A stretch of 12,829 nucleotides of DNA, taken from NCBI GenBank assembly GCA_014378085.1, contig JACMOJ010000546.1, forward strand, positions 1-12,829. The letters are read 5' to 3'. Below are positions 6,849 to 12,829 of the stretch, one piece after another (within the stretch, counting starts at the first letter, position 1; every line of letters starts with the position of its first letter). The position numbers and the translations under genes were made by a program. The notes beneath the pieces are model-generated. The model was not told where the DNA came from. It saw only the letters and a list, made by a program, of their open reading frames with translations, and made no database searches. Origin of the DNA: Burkholderiales bacterium. GTDB taxonomy: Bacteria; Pseudomonadota; Gammaproteobacteria; Burkholderiales; Usitatibacteraceae.

Positions 6849-7280
6849 CATCGCCTGCTGTGCCTCGCGCTTTTCATCGCGCGCTTTATCGGCGTCGCGC
6901 TTGTCATGCTGTTTTTTGCCTTTGGCGAGACCGATTTCCAGCTTGATGAGTCCACCCTTGTAATGCAGGTTTAGTGGCACCACGGTGTAGCCGCGTTGCT
7001 CAACTTTGCCGATGAGTTTTTTGATTTCCTCTTCGCGCAACAGCAGCTTACGCGAGCGGACAGGGTCCGGCGTAATGTGCGTTGAGGCCTCGGGAAGCGC
7101 GGAGATGTGCGAACCGATCAAAAAGAAGGCACCGCGTTGCAGGACAACGTAACCTTCCTTGAGCTGTGCGCGCCCAGCGCGGATGGCTTTAACCTCCCAC
7201 CCCTCGAGTACCAGCCCAGCTTCGTAGCGTTCCTCGATAAAGTAGTCGAAGAACGCTTTTTTGTTTTCAGCAATGCTCAT
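6831..7280 (-). CDS. smpB: SsrA-binding protein SmpB
   Basis: SmpB binds tmRNA (SsrA) and brings it to stalled ribosomes for trans-translation and tagging of the unfinished protein. The product is 149 residues, the expected length. It has the N-terminal [20 protein letters not shown] block, then [19 protein letters not shown] with the family's KA(I/L)R motif. The segments [11 protein letters not shown] and [33 protein letters not shown] are equally typical. The tail is basic and extends into the ribosomal path in known SmpB. The ATG at 7280 has no strong ribosome site. It is divergent from ratA, an arrangement also known in gammaproteobacteria. The ssrA gene itself is not in the window. Confidence 0.97.
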   Translation of the reverse strand: MSIAENKKAFFDYFIEERYEAGLVLEGWEVKAIRAGRAQLKEGYVVLQRGAFFLIGSHISALPEASTHITPDPVRSRKLLLREEEIKKLIGKVEQRGYTVVPLNLHYKGGLIKLEIGLAKGKKQHDKRDADKARDEKREAQQAMKKIVS

Positions 7281-7339
7281 ATCAGGATTTTATCGTGTGC
7301 ATGGTGTCCAGCCGTGAAGTCGGCGAGTAAAATTTCGGT

Positions 7340-7780
7340 ATGGCACACGTCTCTAAATCGGTTTTGGTCGCACATCCGGCGGAAACAATGTTCGACTTGG
7401 TCGACGCAGTCGAACACTATCCGGCATTTCTGCCATGGTGTGGCGGCGTGGCATTACATTCGCAAGACGATGCCCATACGGAGGCGAGCGTGCATATTCG
7501 CTACCTTGGCGTGACACAATCGTTTAGGACGCGCAACAGCAAGATGCGGCCGCGCGAAATGCAGCTTAGCCTCGTCGATGGCCCGTTTCAAAGCTTTACC
7601 GGTGCGTGGCGCTTCACGCCCCTCGCGCCACAGGCTTGCAAGGTGGAGTTTGTGATCGACTACACTTTTGCGAACCCCCTCGTGGAACGGGTGCTTGGCC
7701 CTGTGATGGCGACCATCGCGGAGACGTTTGTCGATCGTTTCGTGCAGCGTGCAGATGCGTTGTATAACGCCGGCGCGTGA
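7340..7780 (+). CDS. ratA: RatA / COQ10-like START-domain protein
   Basis: This is a 146-residue SRPBCC-fold (START-like) protein of the RatA/YfjG and mitochondrial COQ10 family, which binds lipophilic ligands. Escherichia coli RatA has been described as an inhibitor of ribosome subunit association, and the family is also annotated as ubiquinone-binding; I cannot choose between these roles. Visible family features are the start MAHVSKSVLVAHPAETMFDLV, then VEHYPAFLPWCGG near residues 25-36, the GPFQSFTGAWRFTPL strand region, and the C-terminal helix IAETFVDRFVQRADALY. It is divergent from smpB across about 60 bases and is followed by rnfH, a conserved gene trio. TAAAAT lies only seven bases before the ATG, and no ribosome site is clear, so a very short leader is possible. 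Confidence 0.92.
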   Translation: MAHVSKSVLVAHPAETMFDLVDAVEHYPAFLPWCGGVALHSQDDAHTEASVHIRYLGVTQSFRTRNSKMRPREMQLSLVDGPFQSFTGAWRFTPLAPQACKVEFVIDYTFANPLVERVLGPVMATIAETFVDRFVQRADALYNAGA

Positions 7781-7787
7781 GCTAGGC

Positions 7788-8057
7788 GTGATAAAAATTG
7801 CCATTGCGTGGGGTGTTGCGGGCAGTGCCGATGAACTGCCGATGAATATTGGCACGGGCACGACGATTGCCGAATTTCTGCGCTCTCCCGCGGTCCGGCA
7901 GGCGGTGCCGCCAAGTGTCCTTGCGGATATTGCTGGGTATGGCGTTTGGGGCAAGGTGCGGCCTGGAACGTACACGCTGCGCGACGGTGACCGCGTTGAG
8001 TTGTATCGTCCGTTACGTGCCGACCCGAAGGAGCAGCGGCGTAAACGCGCTGGCTAG
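7788..8057 (+). CDS. rnfH: RnfH family protein (ubiquitin-like beta-grasp)
   Basis: RnfH (also called RatB or UPF0125) is a small beta-grasp protein found after ratA; its molecular role is not established. The 89-residue product from the GTG at 7788 begins IKIAIAWG, has the core VWGKVRPGTYTLRDGDRVELYRPLRADPKE (given as one block at about residues 52-81) and a basic tail RRKRAG. The segment LRDGDRVELYRPLRADPKE is the strongest family match. The GTG lies seven bases after the ratA stop, with only a weak ribosome site, so coupling to ratA is likely. An in-frame ATG at 7755 would overlap ratA and add 11 residues; a longer frame from 7728 is unlikely. Confidence 0.85.
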   Translation: MIKIAIAWGVAGSADELPMNIGTGTTIAEFLRSPAVRQAVPPSVLADIAGYGVWGKVRPGTYTLRDGDRVELYRPLRADPKEQRRKRAG

Positions 8058-8068
8058 CCCCGTCTCTT

Positions 8069-8602
8069 TTATTCTTTTTTGCAGGATTCGCCCATCGCGT
8101 TACGTGCTCGGGCGAGTTCGGTGTTACGTGCAGCTTCGTCAAGCATTTTGCGTTCTCCCGCTTCGTCTGCGACGCTGATGGGACGCCCGGACTCTAAATC
8201 GCGCAGATACCGCGTGGCCTCTTTGCAGCGATCTTGGTTGGCTTTATCGACTTTGGCTTGCTCGGCTGCTTTTTTCTCGGCCGCCACTTGATCCGTGCGA
8301 CGTTTCTCAGACTCTTTATTGCGCTCGTCAAGCGTTAGCGGTTTGGCGGGTACGCTTTTGGCGGCGTCCTTTCCGGCGTCCTTTGCCGGGGGCGATTTCG
8401 CTGGGGCGAGGGGTGTTACTACCGAACCGGCGGCAGGCCTTGTATCGACTTTCTTTGGCGTGCCCTTGGCATCTGCCGGCGGTGGCGTATCGGTGTATTG
8501 CACCTTGCCGTCTTTATCGACCCATTTGTAGACCTGTGCTGTCACCGTCGCGGCCGCGAGCAAAACCGCGATGGCGACGAATAGCTGGATGGGTGTTTTC
8601 AT
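8069..8602 (-). CDS. DUF4124 domain-containing exported protein
   Basis: The 177-residue product has a Sec signal peptide: MKTPIQ, a hydrophobic core to about residue 20, and a likely cut after VTA (residue 22). Directly after this is the DUF4124 motif QVYKWVDKDGKVQYTDTPPP (23-42), a domain common in periplasmic or envelope proteins of proteobacteria with no known biochemical role. Residues about 45-90 are a Pro/Ala/Lys-rich linker. Residues 91-165 are strongly charged and helical, possibly coiled-coil. The only two cysteines, at 126 and 174, could form a disulfide. AGGA lies seven bases before the ATG. It converges on rnfH with an 11-base gap. DUF4124 genes often sit near guaB in related bacteria, from memory. 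Confidence 0.9.
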   Translation of the reverse strand: MKTPIQLFVAIAVLLAAATVTAQVYKWVDKDGKVQYTDTPPPADAKGTPKKVDTRPAAGSVVTPLAPAKSPPAKDAGKDAAKSVPAKPLTLDERNKESEKRRTDQVAAEKKAAEQAKVDKANQDRCKEATRYLRDLESGRPISVADEAGERKMLDEAARNTELARARNAMGESCKKE

Positions 8603-8722
8603 GGGAATGTCCTAAAAGGTTAAAGCGTTTTTCGCAGCGTGGCTAATGCTGTGGTTTATGCAATGTGGTGAAAACGACGTGGCAACGCGGTTTGAGACTA
8701 CAGCTACGGCAGTGCGGGTACA

Positions 8723-9136
8723 TCACCAAACAACTGGTGGCCGCTGTGTCTGCGCGCGACTCTGTTCACACAGCACAATAATTTCCTTTGAAAGCCGCAA
8801 TGTGCTGACACTGTCTTGGCTCGTTGCAGCAAGTTCGGCGGCGTCAAGCTTTTGTGCGGCAGACTTCCATAATGTTCGCGACTGCCTCGCATCGGCAACT
8901 TGCAACCTCGCCTGTTCCAACGCCGTGGCCGCAGCGGTAGTGAGTACGGCCGGTGCTGGTTTTGTCACAGCCAGTGGCCGGATGGGAGCTGGCGATACCG
9001 CCGGCATTGGCTGCCACAACGCGCAACCATTGATGGCGAGACCAAGTGCCACAATCGACAGGGCGCGACCAATATTCAGGCGCACCGCGACCGTTGGACA
9101 AATGCGTGAAAATTCACGCTGGCCTAACATGGACAT
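8723..9136 (-). CDS. putative lipoprotein, unknown function
   Basis: I do not recognise a specific family. Up to 137 residues. A hydrophobic stretch at about 25-35 ends in INGC with Cys38, an acceptable lipobox although Asn at -2 is unusual. Residues 39-70 are Pro/Ala-rich, and 72-125 form an Ala-rich amphipathic helical region (ALEQARLQVADARQ, then KLDAAELAATSQ), distantly like small DUF4398-type lipoproteins; that likeness is tentative. The start is uncertain. The ATG at 9136 has no ribosome site and makes the pre-signal region long (about 24 residues before the core), so an in-frame GTG at 9085 (residue 18) with the short n-region VRLNIGR is a serious alternative. It is divergent from guaB and lies 120 bases upstream of the DUF4124 gene on the same strand. 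Codon use looks normal. Confidence 0.68.
   Translation of the reverse strand: MSMLGQREFSRICPTVAVRLNIGRALSIVALGLAINGCALWQPMPAVSPAPIRPLAVTKPAPAVLTTAAATALEQARLQVADARQSRTLWKSAAQKLDAAELAATSQDSVSTLRLSKEIIVLCEQSRAQTQRPPVVW
9104..9119. repeat. perfect 7-bp palindrome near the lipoprotein start
   Basis: GCGTGAA-AA-TTCACGC, with perfect 7-bp arms and a 2-base spacer. It lies within the first 12 codons if the lipoprotein starts at 9136, or 19 bases upstream if it starts at the GTG at 9085, where it would be well placed as an operator. Confidence 0.5.
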
Positions 9137-9301
9137 GTGTTGACTGACATATACATGACTAAATCTTTATAAAAAGCAAAAAACCTTTTTGCATCATGAG
9201 TTTAGCACCGTTACTTCGACTAATTGACTAAATTATCAGCGATTGACCTGCGGTTGAACGGTGGTTGGCCCGCGGTTCAGCCCAAACCTGCGCGCGCACC
9301 G

Positions 9302-9327
9302 CCCCCAGCGCCCCAGCCCCCCAACCC
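9302..9327 (-). other. G-quadruplex-type motif upstream of guaB
   Basis: On the minus strand four G runs of 3, 6, 4 and 5 are separated by TT, CT and CGCT loops. This fits the standard G3+N1-7 pattern. It lies about 80 bases upstream of the guaB -10 box. Confidence 0.55.
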
Positions 9328-9405
9328 TGATGGCGTGCGTAGGCTACGCGAAGTAGGCCGCGTGAAGTCGACCGCGCGAAGCGAAGGCGTGCTGAGTCAG
9401 GCGCG

Positions 9406-9411
9406 TATAAT
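9406..9411 (+). promoter_or_regulatory. guaB -10 box
   Basis: A perfect TATAAT 24 bases before the guaB GTG. Transcription would start near 9418, leaving a leader of about 18 bases that just includes GGAG at 9424-9427. No recognisable -35 is present at 16-18 bases, so an activator may help, or the start may differ. Confidence 0.5.
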
Positions 9412-9435
9412 GCTGTTTTTGTCGGAGTCTGATTC

Positions 9436-10896
9436 GTGAAACTTATCGCAAAAGCGCTCACTTTCGACGACGTTTTGCTCGTCCCCGCCCATTCGCAAGT
9501 CCATCCGCGCGATGTTCAACTTACCACTCGCCTGACTCGCGCCATCACGCTAAATTTGCCGTTGATCTCTGCGGCCATGGATACCGTCACCGAGTCACGC
9601 TTGGCGATTGCGCTTGCGCAAGAGGGTGGCATCGGCATCATTCATAAAAATCTTTCGATTCGCGCACAGGCGGCCGAAGTGGCAAGGGTCAAGCGTTTTG
9701 AGTCTGGCGTGGTAAAAGACCCATTGGCGATCGCGCCATCAATGACGGTGCGTGAAGTGATCAACCTGCAACGCCAGCACGGTTTTTCAGGGTTGCCGGT
9801 AGTGGAAGGCAAGGTCGTTGTGGGTATCGTCACCAGCCGCGATCTCCGCTTCGAGACCAATCTCGATCAGCCGGTCAAAAACATCATGACGCCGCGTGAG
9901 CGTTTAGTCACCGTCAAGGAAGGTGCCAGTCTTGATCAGGCGCAGGCGCTAATTCATAAACACCGCCTTGAGCGTGTGCTGGTTGTCAACGACGCCTTTG
10001 AGTTGGCTGGTCTGATTACGGTCAAGGATATTCAAAAGGCAAAAGACCATCCACTGGCGTGTAAAGACGCGCTGGGCCAGTTGCGCGTCGGCGCCGGGAT
10101 CGGGGTGGCGGGAGATAACCTCGAACGTGCGGCCGCGTTAGTCGAAGCCGGTGTGGACTGTTTAGTGGTGGATTCCTCGCATGGGCACGCGCAGGGCGTG
10201 CTTGACATGGTGCAGGCGGTCAAGGTGAAGTTTCCCAATGTTGCCGTCATCGGCGGGAATGTGGCCACCGCGGCTGGCGCGTTAGCGCTAGCCGATCACG
10301 GCGCGGATTGTGTGAAGATCGGCGTAGGGCCCGGCTCGATTTGTACCACTCGTATCGTGACCGGCGTCGGCATGCCGCAAATTACCGCGGTCTCGGAAGC
10401 GGCAACAGCACTTGCCAAACGCGATATTCCCTGTATTGCGGACGGCGGTATTCGTTACTCGGGCGACGTTGCCAAAGCCATCGCGGCCGGTGCCTCGTCG
10501 GTGATGATGGGTTCGATGTTCGCCGGAACCGATGAAGCACCGGGTGAAATTGAGCTCTATCAAGGCCGGTCATACAAGAGCTACCGCGGCATGGGCTCAC
10601 TAGGCGCGATGCAAAAGGGCTCGTCGGATCGCTACTTTCAGGAGACAATTTCGAACGCCGACAAGTTGGTTCCAGAGGGGGTAGAGGGACGGGTACCGTA
10701 CAAAGGTCCGGTAACGGCCATCATCACGCAACTGATGGGTGGCGTGCGTGCCTCGATGGGGCTGGTCGGCTGCTCAACGATCGAAGCCTTCCGTACTGAG
10801 GCAAGTTTTGTCGAAATCACGGCAGCAGGGATGCGCGAGAGCCACGTCCACGACGTGCAAATTACGAAAGAAGCGCCGAACTATCGCGCCGACTAA
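9436..10896 (+). CDS. guaB: inosine-5'-monophosphate dehydrogenase
   Basis: GuaB oxidises IMP to XMP with NAD+, the first committed step of GMP synthesis. The product is 486 residues, the usual bacterial length. The N-terminus [19 protein letters not shown] fits, with a GTG start supported by GGAG eight bases upstream. Two CBS domains occupy about 93-205. The catalytic loop [11 protein letters not shown] carries the nucleophile Cys303. The phosphate/substrate site ADGGIR is at 335-340, and the flap has the catalytic Arg399-Tyr400 (in SSDRYF). The C-terminus has [20 protein letters not shown] followed by the [20 protein letters not shown] region, as expected. It is followed by an MFS gene after 68 bases and then guaA, so guaBA synthesis genes are close but not adjacent. 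Confidence 0.98.
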   Translation: MKLIAKALTFDDVLLVPAHSQVHPRDVQLTTRLTRAITLNLPLISAAMDTVTESRLAIALAQEGGIGIIHKNLSIRAQAAEVARVKRFESGVVKDPLAIAPSMTVREVINLQRQHGFSGLPVVEGKVVVGIVTSRDLRFETNLDQPVKNIMTPRERLVTVKEGASLDQAQALIHKHRLERVLVVNDAFELAGLITVKDIQKAKDHPLACKDALGQLRVGAGIGVAGDNLERAAALVEAGVDCLVVDSSHGHAQGVLDMVQAVKVKFPNVAVIGGNVATAAGALALADHGADCVKIGVGPGSICTTRIVTGVGMPQITAVSEAATALAKRDIPCIADGGIRYSGDVAKAIAAGASSVMMGSMFAGTDEAPGEIELYQGRSYKSYRGMGSLGAMQKGSSDRYFQETISNADKLVPEGVEGRVPYKGPVTAIITQLMGGVRASMGLVGCSTIEAFRTEASFVEITAAGMRESHVHDVQITKEAPNYRAD

Positions 10897-10953
10897 TTGC
10901 CGGGGTTTGGCGCAAGTGGTGATCGAGTCAAGGTTCACTCTGTGGTTGGTATT

Positions 10954-10957
10954 GGAG
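10954..10957 (+). promoter_or_regulatory. Shine-Dalgarno site of the MFS gene
   Basis: GGAG seven bases before TTG at 10965. There is no in-frame ATG before the first membrane segment, so this site decides for the TTG start. Confidence 0.6.
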
Positions 10958-10964
10958 AATAATT

Positions 10965-12299
10965 TTGTCGAGCCGTGCAAACGCTAGTTCAGTTTCAGTC
11001 GCACCTGCGGACGCCGCCGAAGCGGAAAAAAAGCGCGGATTCAAGTTTGTCCTCGGCGTGGTGTTTCTCGATATGCTCGGTGTTGGACTGGCGGTGCCGG
11101 TGTTGCCGTTGTTGGTGGGTGATTTTCTAACCTCGCCCGACGATCAGGCGCGCTGGTACGGCATTCTCGCGGCCACCTTTGGGCTGATGCAGTTTTTATG
11201 TATGCCGCTGCTCGGCGCGCTGTCGGACAAAATCGGCCGTCGTCCGGTGTTGATTTTTTCGAGCGCCGGCATGGGGCTCAATTTCTTGGTTACCGCATGG
11301 GCACCGAGCCTGATGTGGCTGTTTCTTGGTCGCTTCATTGGTGGCGCGTTTTCGGCGTCGATGTCGACCGCCTCCGCTTACGCTTCTGACATCTCGACGC
11401 CGGCAAACCGCGCCAAGACATTCGGCATGATTGGTGCGGCCTTCGGTTTGGGCTTTGTCTGTGGGCCGATGTTGGGCGGCGTGTTGGGCAGCATCGATTA
11501 CCGTCTGCCGTTTTATGTCGGCGCAGGATTGTGTTTTGCCAACGCGATTTTTGGCTATATTTTCGTAAAAGAATCGCTCACGAAAGACAAACGCTCGTCT
11601 TTCTCGTTTGCAAAATCGAATCCTTTTTCGTCGTTCCGGCGTCTGCTGGCGCGTCCGGATATTGGGCTGCTAATCGTGGTGTTTGCGTTATCCGCGTTTG
11701 CACAAGTGTTGCAGCAAACCACCTGGGTGTTGTATACCAACTTCAAATTTGGCTGGGGCCCGAAGGAAAACGGCATCGCGTTGTTTTTGGTTGGCCTCAC
11801 GGCCGCAGTGGTGCAAGCGGGGTTACTCTCAAAACTGATCAAGTTGATGGGTGAAGTCCGGCTGGGCGTCATCGGTTTGGGCGTGGCATCGGTGATCTAC
11901 CTCGCGACCGGGCTCGCCACCGCCGGTTGGATGATCTACATTTTGATTGTGCTGAACTTCCTATCCTACGGCGCGGGGCCGGCGTTACAAGCTATCGTTT
12001 CAAAAGCGACTGATCCGGCCGAACAGGGTTCGTTGATGGGTTCGCTGCAATCGTTATCAAGTCTGTCTATCGTTATCGCGCCGGTGATCGCGACGCAAAT
12101 ACTCGCTGAGGTGTCCCACTATCCGGCGGGCGACTGGCGGATGGGCTCCGTGTTCTACCTGTCGGCATTCCTGCAATTGATCGCGGTATTTCTTGCTTGG
12201 CGGTTTTTTGCAACCCGCAGTGTTCCCGTCCATCCCGCTAATCGCCCTGCCACCGTGGGCTCGTCCACCGCGAGTCCTTCCGCCGCACCCGTCACCTAG
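10965..12299 (+). CDS. MFS transporter, TetA/multidrug efflux-like
   Basis: A 444-residue inner-membrane major facilitator of the 12-segment H+ antiporter type. The first 25 residues are a polar cytoplasmic tail ending in KKRGFK. Segment 1 contains FLDMLGVGLAVPVLP with Asp36, as in TetA-like proteins. Motif A, GALSDKIGRRP (84-94), sits in the loop after segment 2. Motif C, the antiporter signature, is seen as GAAFGLGFVCGPMLGG. The central loop around KESLTKDKRSSFSFAKSNPF is basic. The last 30 residues are a Ser/Pro/Ala-rich tail. The start is TTG, backed by GGAG seven bases upstream. It lies between guaB (68 bases) and guaA (9 bases), so cotranscription with guaA is likely. Drug resistance is not implied by sequence alone; export of a purine or analogue is an inference from position. 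Confidence 0.9.
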   Translation: MSSRANASSVSVAPADAAEAEKKRGFKFVLGVVFLDMLGVGLAVPVLPLLVGDFLTSPDDQARWYGILAATFGLMQFLCMPLLGALSDKIGRRPVLIFSSAGMGLNFLVTAWAPSLMWLFLGRFIGGAFSASMSTASAYASDISTPANRAKTFGMIGAAFGLGFVCGPMLGGVLGSIDYRLPFYVGAGLCFANAIFGYIFVKESLTKDKRSSFSFAKSNPFSSFRRLLARPDIGLLIVVFALSAFAQVLQQTTWVLYTNFKFGWGPKENGIALFLVGLTAAVVQAGLLSKLIKLMGEVRLGVIGLGVASVIYLATGLATAGWMIYILIVLNFLSYGAGPALQAIVSKATDPAEQGSLMGSLQSLSSLSIVIAPVIATQILAEVSHYPAGDWRMGSVFYLSAFLQLIAVFLAWRFFATRSVPVHPANRPATVGSSTASPSAAPVT

Positions 12300-12308
12300 G
12301 CACTAACC

Positions 12309-12829
12309 ATGCAAGACAAAATTCTCATTCTCGATTTTGGTTCACAGGTCACGCAGCTGATTGCGCGCCGCGTGCGCGAAGCCGGCGTCTATTCGGAACT
12401 GCACGGACACGATATGTCGGAAGCCGACATTCGTGCCTTTAACCCGAAAGGCATCATTCTTTCCGGCTCGCATGCTTCGGTGACGGAATCCGATACGGCG
12501 CGTGCACCGCAGGTGGTGTTTGAGCTCGGTGTGCCGGTGTTGGGCATTTGTTACGGCATGCAGACCATGGCGGCCCAGCTTGGCGGCAAGGTCGAGAATG
12601 GACTGGTGCGTGAATTTGGTTACGCCGAAGTACGCGCGCGTGGGCACTCAAAACTTTTTAATGGGGTTGAAGACCGCCAGAATGCTGAGGCGCATGGCCT
12701 ACTTGATGTATGGATGAGCCATGGCGACAAGGTGATGGAAATGCCGCCCGGCTTTAAGGTGATTGCGGAAACGCCGTCGTGCCCGATTGCCGGTATGGCG
12801 GATGAAACACGACGCTTTTACGCGCTACA
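12309..12829 (+). CDS. guaA: GMP synthase (glutamine-hydrolysing), N-terminal part (runs off the window)
   Basis: GuaA aminates XMP to GMP using glutamine and ATP, the step after GuaB. The window holds 173 codons, the class I glutamine amidotransferase domain only. The N-terminus [20 protein letters not shown] is diagnostic, [10 protein letters not shown] (51-60) is the form seen in betaproteobacteria, and the nucleophile is Cys81 in GICYGMQ. The strand [15 protein letters not shown] and the end SCPIAGM follow as expected. The catalytic His/Glu pair and the ATP-pyrophosphatase and dimerisation domains lie past the end; the full protein is usually about 515-540 residues. The ATG is nine bases after the MFS stop, with only AGG as a ribosome site, so translational coupling is plausible. 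Confidence 0.96.
   Translation, partial: MQDKILILDFGSQVTQLIARRVREAGVYSELHGHDMSEADIRAFNPKGIILSGSHASVTESDTARAPQVVFELGVPVLGICYGMQTMAAQLGGKVENGLVREFGYAEVRARGHSKLFNGVEDRQNAEAHGLLDVWMSHGDKVMEMPPGFKVIAETPSCPIAGMADETRRFYAL

Larger units (their letters stand above)
9137..9435. other. divergent intergenic region upstream of guaB
   Basis: About 300 bases with no supported gene. The left part is AT-rich and contains a perfect hairpin GCAAAAA-ACC-TTTTTGC (9176-9192). The right part is very GC-rich: a C-run block at 9302-9327 (G-quadruplex pattern on the minus strand), then three imperfect CGCG-GAAG repeats at about 9347-9385, then the guaB -10 box. The base composition changes sharply around 9240. Confidence 0.6.

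Noticed and set aside
7454..8142. Minus-strand frames of 160-173 codons opposite ratA and rnfH
   Set aside because: Both are antisense to conserved genes and have no signals of their own.
9176..9192. GCAAAAA-ACC-TTTTTGC as a rho-independent terminator
   Set aside because: Both neighbouring genes start here and run away from it, so there is no transcript to terminate. The T run is part of the stem rather than after it.
9224..9439. A 71-codon frame whose stop overlaps the guaB GTG as GTGA, resembling a coupled leader peptide
   Set aside because: It needs a TTG start without a ribosome site, the product is a Pro/Arg-rich non-family sequence, and the likely guaB -10 box lies inside it, so the transcript would not contain the start.

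Overview
The window looks like ordinary chromosome from a betaproteobacterium, most likely in or near the order Burkholderiales. This rests on GC richness judged by eye, GTG and TTG starts with good Shine-Dalgarno sites, the beta-type N-terminus of GuaA, and the gene order smpB / ratA-rnfH / DUF4124 / guaB / guaA. No species is assigned. There is no rRNA, tRNA, CRISPR array, phage or transposase gene.

Layout, left to right. (1) 1-1489, minus strand: a tyrosine-catabolism pair, hppD followed by the first third of hmgA (cut by the window edge). The stop and start codons overlap as TGATG. (2) 1490-1963: a non-coding region holding a two-level nested inverted repeat: outer 27-bp arms around a pair of REP-like hairpins whose stems differ by compensatory changes. 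(3) 1964-2386, plus: a small outer-membrane lipoprotein of unknown function. (4) 2450-5705, minus: dapD (lysine and peptidoglycan precursor synthesis), pilU (type IV pilus ATPase) and a renalase-like FAD oxidoreductase, probably one transcript. The oxidoreductase carries a duplicated first Rossmann strand and an in-frame 18-bp minisatellite. (5) 5839-6813, plus: an EamA/DMT permease ending in a hairpin terminator that overlaps the smpB stop. (6) 6831-8057: smpB (minus) divergent from ratA-rnfH (plus). (7) 8069-9136, minus: two exported proteins, a DUF4124 protein and an unknown lipoprotein. (8) 9137-9435: a promoter region with two palindromes, a G-quadruplex-type motif and a guaB -10 box. (9) 9436-12829, plus: guaB, a TetA-like MFS transporter, and the start of guaA (cut by the window edge).

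Most genes are housekeeping: tyrosine breakdown, DAP synthesis, trans-translation and de novo GMP synthesis. guaB makes XMP and guaA converts it to GMP, so a transporter placed between them may be linked to purine metabolism or to guaBA expression. I found no clear new multi-gene system. The most unusual items are the nested repeat at 1564-1779, the repeat-rich FAD oxidoreductase, and the guaB-MFS-guaA arrangement.
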